From: Erythrobacter sp. UBA1916
Lineage (GTDB): Bacteria; Pseudomonadota; Alphaproteobacteria; Sphingomonadales; Sphingomonadaceae
DNA length: 16,986 nucleotides
Direction: 5' to 3'
Assembly (NCBI GenBank): GCA_002337385.1
Contig: DDFY01000003.1
Span: 57,910 to 74,895 of the forward strand
The position numbers were made by a program, and so were the translations under genes. Shown here piece after piece: positions 13,586 through 16,986 of the stretch (positions within the stretch are counted from its first letter, which is position 1; each line of letters begins with the position of its first letter). The notes beneath the pieces are model-generated. The model saw nothing but the letters and a program-made list of their open reading frames with translations, made no database searches and had not been told where the DNA came from.

Positions 13586-14460
13586 TCGCCTTTCAGCTCC
13601 AAAGCGCGGGCATAGAGCGCCTTGCGGTCAAGGCCGGTCGCCTTGGCCACCTCACCCGCCGCGCGCGAGGCTTTCTCGGTCTTAAGCAGGTTGCGCAGCA
13701 TGGCGTCGGCATCGTCGGCACTGGGCTCCACCTCGACCGGAGGACCGATCAGCAGCACGATCTCGCCCTTGGGCGGGTGCGCTTCGAAATGGGCGAGCAC
13801 GTCTTCGGCGCTCCCTCGCCGGCATTCCTCGTAAAACTTGGTCAGTTCTCGCGCCACAGCCACCTCGCGGCCCGGTAGCGCCTCGGCAATGGCGGCGAGG
13901 CTTTTCGTCAGCCTTGGTGCGGTCTCGAAGAAAATCAGCGTGGTTTGCACAGGCGCTAGCTCGGCCAGCACTTCCCCGCGTGCCTTGTCCTTCGCAGGCA
14001 GGAACCCCGCGAACAGGAACCGGTCATTCGGCATGCCCGACAGCGCCAGCGCGGCCAAAGGCGCGCTCGGCCCCGGCACCACCGTCACCGCCACGCCTGC
14101 CGCACGCGCATCTTCGACCAGACGATAGCCCGGATCGGACACAAGCGGCATGCCCGCATCGGAGACCAGCGCCACCGGCCCGCTGCGCATCCGTTCAATC
14201 AGCCCGGACCGCGTGCCCGCCTCGCTGTGGTCATCATAACGCCACATCTTTCTCGCAATACCGAGGTGGTTCAGCAACTTGCCTGTGATCCGCGTATCTT
14301 CGCAGGCGATCAACTCGCAGGCTGTCAGCACCCGGATTGCGCGCAAGGTGATGTCGCCAAGATTGCCAATCGGCGTGGCGACAATATAGAGGCCCGCAGC
14401 TAGAGCATCGGGTTCGGAGCTTATCGCGTCTGTCGGATTGTCGATCACAGGCGCGGTCAT
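13582..14460 (-). CDS. rsmI: 16S rRNA (cytidine1402-2'-O)-methyltransferase RsmI
   Basis: 292 residues from ATG 14460; a TTG at 14484 would add eight residues and overlap the divergent lipoprotein gene, and neither start has a clear Shine-Dalgarno. RsmI uses S-adenosylmethionine to methylate the ribose of C1402 in the decoding centre. The tetrapyrrole-methylase fold is shown by VATPIGNLGDITLRA (27-41), CEDTR (53-57), SDAGMPLVSDPGYRLV (100-115) and VVPGPSAPLAAL (127-138). The C-terminal helical part has RAAGEVAKATGLDRKALYARAL. It is followed by yraN in an ATGA overlap and gshB further on. Its start lies only 26 bp from that of the LpoA-like gene, so at least one promoter must sit inside the opposite coding sequence. 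Confidence 0.96.
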   Translation of the reverse strand: MTAPVIDNPTDAISSEPDALAAGLYIVATPIGNLGDITLRAIRVLTACELIACEDTRITGKLLNHLGIARKMWRYDDHSEAGTRSGLIERMRSGPVALVSDAGMPLVSDPGYRLVEDARAAGVAVTVVPGPSAPLAALALSGMPNDRFLFAGFLPAKDKARGEVLAELAPVQTTLIFFETAPRLTKSLAAIAEALPGREVAVARELTKFYEECRRGSAEDVLAHFEAHPPKGEIVLLIGPPVEVEPSADDADAMLRNLLKTEKASRAAGEVAKATGLDRKALYARALELKGE

Positions 14461-14486
14461 GACCAGAATTGGCGGAGACGACAAGC

Positions 14487-15647
14487 ATGTTTGGGTATTT
14501 GAAGCGCAGTCTTGCGGTGGCCATGGCTACGCTTTTGCTGGCAGCCTGTCAGGTTATCCCCGGTGGTGGCTCCATCGACACCGCCCCGCCTCCGGGCAGC
14601 CAGAACGCTGGCCTGCCCGACGCCCAGGCGCTTCCCGACGATGAAGCGCGCCACCGCGTGGCGCTGCTGGTCCCGCTTTCGGGCAGCAATGGTGAGGTCG
14701 GCCAGTCGATTGCCAATGCCACCACCATGGCCCTGCTCGATACCGGTGCCGACGATCTTCGCATCACCACCTATGACACCGCCGGTGGCGCGGGTGCGGC
14801 CGCACGCCGCGCGATGGCCGATGGCAATCGTCTGATCCTCGGCCCGCTGCTGCGCGACAATGTCGGCGCGGTGCTGGCGCAGGCGCGCCCGGCACAGGTA
14901 CCGCTGATCACCTTCTCCAACGATTTGTCGGCCGCTCGGCCCGACGTGTTCGTGATGGGCCATGCCCCTGAACAATCAGTCGAGCGCACCGCAAACTTCG
15001 CGATCGACCAAGGCGCGCGCAATTTTGCCGCACTGGTGCCGAACGGCGAATACGGCGAACGCGTGCTTTCTGCGCTGCGCCTCACGCTCGAAACGCGCAA
15101 TGCCCGGCTCCTGGCGGTCGAACGCTTCGACCGTGGCAACCGGTCGATCATCAGCGCGGCGGGGCGTCTGCGCGAGCGGGGCGGTTATGACACCGTGCTG
15201 ATCGGCGACGGCGCGCGCCTCGCGATCATGGCCGCAAGCGAGCTGAAGGATGCCGGCCAGGCTCTGCCTTCGCTGATCGGCACCGAACTGTGGGCAGGCG
15301 AAATTGACCTCACGCAGGACCCGGAAATGCGCGGCGCATGGTTCTCCGCCGTGCCCGACGAACGCTATCGCCAGTTTGCGCAAAGCTACGAGAGCCGCTT
15401 CGGCACCCAGCCCTATCGCATCTCGACGCTGGGGTATGATGCCGTGCTGCTGTCGCTGCGCATTGCGCGTGACTGGCAGCCGGGCACCCCGTTCCCGACC
15501 GCGCGGCTGACCGACGAAGGCGGGTTCATCGGGCTCGACGGGGCGTTCCGCTTCCTCGGCACTGGTGTTGGCGAGCGAGCAATGGAAGTGCGCGAAGTGG
15601 ACGACGGCACCTTCTCGGTGGCCGATCCCGCGCCTGCACGCTTCTAA
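14487..15647 (+). CDS. Penicillin-binding protein activator (LpoA-like) lipoprotein
   Basis: 386 residues from ATG 14487 with GGCGGAGA upstream; a TTG at 14469 is possible but would place polar residues before the signal peptide. The signal MFGYLKRSLAVAMATLLLAA ends in lipobox LAAC (C21), then a Pro/Gly-rich linker (to about 50). The rest is a type I periplasmic-binding-protein fold: HRVALLVPLSGSNGEVGQSI, LILGPLLRDNVGAVLAQARP, VPLITFSNDLSAARPDVFVMG, NFAALVPNGEYGERVLSALR, and YRISTLGYDAVLLSLRIARDW. In LpoA this domain activates the synthase PBP1a from the outer membrane; alphaproteobacterial versions lack the TPR half, as here, and their partner is less certain. The location beside rsmI-yraN matches the usual setting of lpoA-like genes. 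Confidence 0.88.
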   Translation: MFGYLKRSLAVAMATLLLAACQVIPGGGSIDTAPPPGSQNAGLPDAQALPDDEARHRVALLVPLSGSNGEVGQSIANATTMALLDTGADDLRITTYDTAGGAGAAARRAMADGNRLILGPLLRDNVGAVLAQARPAQVPLITFSNDLSAARPDVFVMGHAPEQSVERTANFAIDQGARNFAALVPNGEYGERVLSALRLTLETRNARLLAVERFDRGNRSIISAAGRLRERGGYDTVLIGDGARLAIMAASELKDAGQALPSLIGTELWAGEIDLTQDPEMRGAWFSAVPDERYRQFAQSYESRFGTQPYRISTLGYDAVLLSLRIARDWQPGTPFPTARLTDEGGFIGLDGAFRFLGTGVGERAMEVREVDDGTFSVADPAPARF

Positions 15648-15648
15648 A

Positions 15649-15691
15649 GGCCACCTGCGGGTCGGATAAGTGCACCGACCCGCTTGTGGCC
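15649..15691 (+). terminator. Strong hairpin after the LpoA-like gene
   Basis: GGCCAC (15649-15654) pairs with GTGGCC (15686-15691) and GCGGGTCGG (15657-15665) with CCGACCCGC (15675-15683). A 2x2 internal loop (CT/TT) separates the two helices and the apical loop has nine bases. The stem begins one base after the TAA stop. No T-run follows (AAGGATT), so it may be a terminator of the GC-stem type or a stabilising 3' end. Confidence 0.6.
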
Positions 15692-15713
15692 AAGGATTCG
15701 CACGCCCTATAGT
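15684..15713 (+). promoter_or_regulatory. Candidate parE promoter giving a (nearly) leaderless mRNA
   Basis: TTGTGG (15684-15689) and TATAGT (15708-15713) are 18 bases apart. Transcription would start about 15720, two bases before ATG 15722. This fits the absence of any Shine-Dalgarno before parE (AGTCCGCTCCC). The -35 element lies in the right arm of the preceding hairpin. Confidence 0.4.
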
Positions 15714-15721
15714 CCGCTCCC

Positions 15722-16986
15722 ATGAGCGACAACCTGTTCGACAATGCCCCGGCCACCGGCGGTGACTACGATTCCTCCTCCATCGAGGTGCTTGAGGGGC
15801 TGGAGCCAGTTCGGCGGCGCCCCGGCATGTATATCGGCGGCACCGACGACCGCGCGCTGCATCACCTCGCCGCCGAGGTGCTCGACAACTCGATGGACGA
15901 GGCCGTGGCCGGCCATGCCAACCGCATCGAGATGGTGCTGGAGGAAGGCCCTCCCGGCACGGCGGGCAAGCTCACGATCACCGACAACGGGCGCGGCATG
16001 CCGATTGACGAGCATCCCAAGTTCCCCGGCAAGTCGACGCTGGAGGTGATCCTCACCACGCTGCATTCGGGCGGCAAGTTTTCGGGGAAGGCCTATGCCA
16101 CCTCGGGCGGCCTGCACGGGGTCGGTGTGTCGGTGGTCAACGCGCTTTCGGTGCTGACACGGGTGGAAGTGGCGCGCAACCGCGAGGTCCATGCGCAGGA
16201 GTTTTCCAAGGGCCTGCCGCAGGGCCCCATCGCCAAGATCGGCGATACCCCCAACCGGCGCGGCACCTCGGTCACGTTCATTCCCGACCCGGAGATCTTC
16301 GGCGAGCGCAAGTTCAGCGCCAAGCGCCTGTTCAAGCTGGCGCGCTCGAAGGCCTATCTGTTCGCGGGCGTGGAAATCCGCTGGAAATGCGCCGAGGCGC
16401 TGGCAAGCGACGATGTTCCGCAAGAGGCTGTGTTCCAGTTCCCCGGCGGCTTGGCCGATCATCTCAAGGAAGAGGTCGGCAGCCGCGAATGCGTCACCAC
16501 CGACTTCTTCGCCGGCAATCAGGACTTTCCCGAGAACGACGAAGGTGTGTCGCAGGGCCGCGTGGAGTGGGCGATTGCCTGGCCCTTGTGGTCCGACGGC
16601 TCGACCAGCTGGTATTGCAACACCGTGCCCACCCCCGATGGCGGCACGCACGAACAGGGCCTGCGCGCCGCGCTCACCAAGGGGCTGCGTGCTTTCGGCG
16701 AGCTGATCAGCCAGAAGAAGGCCAAAGACATCACTGCCGACGACGTGATGACCGGCTCGGAAATCATGCTCTCGGTGTTCGTGCGCGATCCCCAGTTCCA
16801 GAGCCAGACCAAGGACCGCCTGACCTCGCCCGAAGCCGCGCGGCTGGTCGAGAACGCGGTGCGCGATCACTTCGACATGTTCCTCTCGGACAATATGGAC
16901 CGGGGCCGCGCCTTGCTGGGCGCGGTGATGGAGCGGATGGACGAGCGCCTGCGCCGCAAGCAGGAACGCGAGATCAAGCGCAAGAC
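15722..16986 (+). CDS. parE: DNA topoisomerase IV subunit B, N-terminal part (3' end outside window)
   Basis: The frame runs from ATG 15722 to the window edge without a stop: 421 full codons of an expected 630-660. The GHKL ATPase site is complete: E52 and N56 (AEVLDNSMDEAVAG), DNGRGMP (88-94) and GGLHGVGVSVVNALS (129-143). The transducer domain follows, with SGSEIML-like TGSEIMLSVFVRDPQFQSQTK near 385. The start RRRPGMYIGGTDDRALHHL is the ParE form; alphaproteobacterial GyrB usually has RKRPGMYIGDTDDGSGLHH. With ParC it unlinks sister chromosomes. No ribosome binding site is seen, consistent with a leaderless message. The gene stands alone after the hairpin that closes the LpoA-like gene. 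Confidence 0.95.
   Translation, partial: MSDNLFDNAPATGGDYDSSSIEVLEGLEPVRRRPGMYIGGTDDRALHHLAAEVLDNSMDEAVAGHANRIEMVLEEGPPGTAGKLTITDNGRGMPIDEHPKFPGKSTLEVILTTLHSGGKFSGKAYATSGGLHGVGVSVVNALSVLTRVEVARNREVHAQEFSKGLPQGPIAKIGDTPNRRGTSVTFIPDPEIFGERKFSAKRLFKLARSKAYLFAGVEIRWKCAEALASDDVPQEAVFQFPGGLADHLKEEVGSRECVTTDFFAGNQDFPENDEGVSQGRVEWAIAWPLWSDGSTSWYCNTVPTPDGGTHEQGLRAALTKGLRAFGELISQKKAKDITADDVMTGSEIMLSVFVRDPQFQSQTKDRLTSPEAARLVENAVRDHFDMFLSDNMDRGRALLGAVMERMDERLRRKQEREIKRK

Noticed and set aside
15707..16870. A 387-codon minus-strand frame opposite parE
   Set aside because: ParE motifs on the plus strand are unambiguous; the antisense product is His/Arg/Gly-rich shadow sequence.

Overview
The window looks like an ordinary, gene-dense piece of chromosome from an alphaproteobacterium. 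It is high in G+C and most likely comes from the order Sphingomonadales (Erythrobacter / Altererythrobacter / Novosphingobium-like). This rests on protein character (the 'vgr-related' HELTH protein, a ParE with the RRRPGMYIGGTD start, the DUF3376-like patatin tail), on the alphaproteobacterial neighbourhood hrcA-grpE // rph-rdgB-hemW, and on a CCCTTCGACAAGC-type intergenic palindrome. I see no phage, IS, CRISPR, tRNA or rRNA. No gap between genes exceeds 300 bases; the largest is 196 bp (6162-6357, or 197 bp to the adjusted grpE end).

Layout. 1-240: 3' end of a patatin-like gene (+). 325-873: membrane cytochrome b561-type protein (+), ending tail-to-tail with dnaJ in a shared 4-base stop. 870-4006: dnaJ and dnaK (-), with dnaK upstream, a strong hairpin between them and a heat-shock-like promoter in front of dnaK. 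4184-5206: a PCu(A)C copper-chaperone lipoprotein, divergent from dnaK with apparently overlapping promoters, then a HELTH-motif protein. 5366-5854: a small secreted protein of unknown function. 5898-6161: a small glycine-zipper lipoprotein (-) with a candidate EcfG (general stress sigma factor) promoter. 6358-7992: hrcA-grpE (-). 8174-11569: rph, rdgB, hemW and xerC (+), packed with 1-base, 11-base and 4-base junctions like one operon. 11566-12171: DedA membrane protein (-), again sharing stop bases with xerC. 12204-14460: rsmI, yraN, gshB (-), with dedA last in the same direction. 14487-15647: LpoA-like lipoprotein (+), starting 26 bp from rsmI. 15722-end: parE (+, cut by the window edge).

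How the genes work together. Protein-folding stress is the main theme: DnaK, DnaJ and GrpE form the Hsp70 machine, and HrcA is the classical repressor of heat-shock genes. No CIRCE operator is visible here, so HrcA probably acts elsewhere (groESL is the usual alphaproteobacterial target), while dnaKJ appears to be driven by RpoH. The rph-rdgB-hemW-xerC block handles RNA 3'-end trimming, nucleotide-pool cleaning, heme delivery and chromosome-dimer resolution. The rsmI-yraN-gshB-dedA block covers rRNA methylation, a nuclease-fold protein, glutathione synthesis and membrane lipid homeostasis.

I did not find a convincing new multi-gene system. The points worth a second look are regulatory and architectural: a tandem 11-bp Pho-box-like repeat before the cytochrome gene, overlapping divergent promoters between dnaK and the copper chaperone, the dnaK-dnaJ hairpin, a possible EcfG promoter, and a hairpin that overlaps a possibly leaderless parE promoter.
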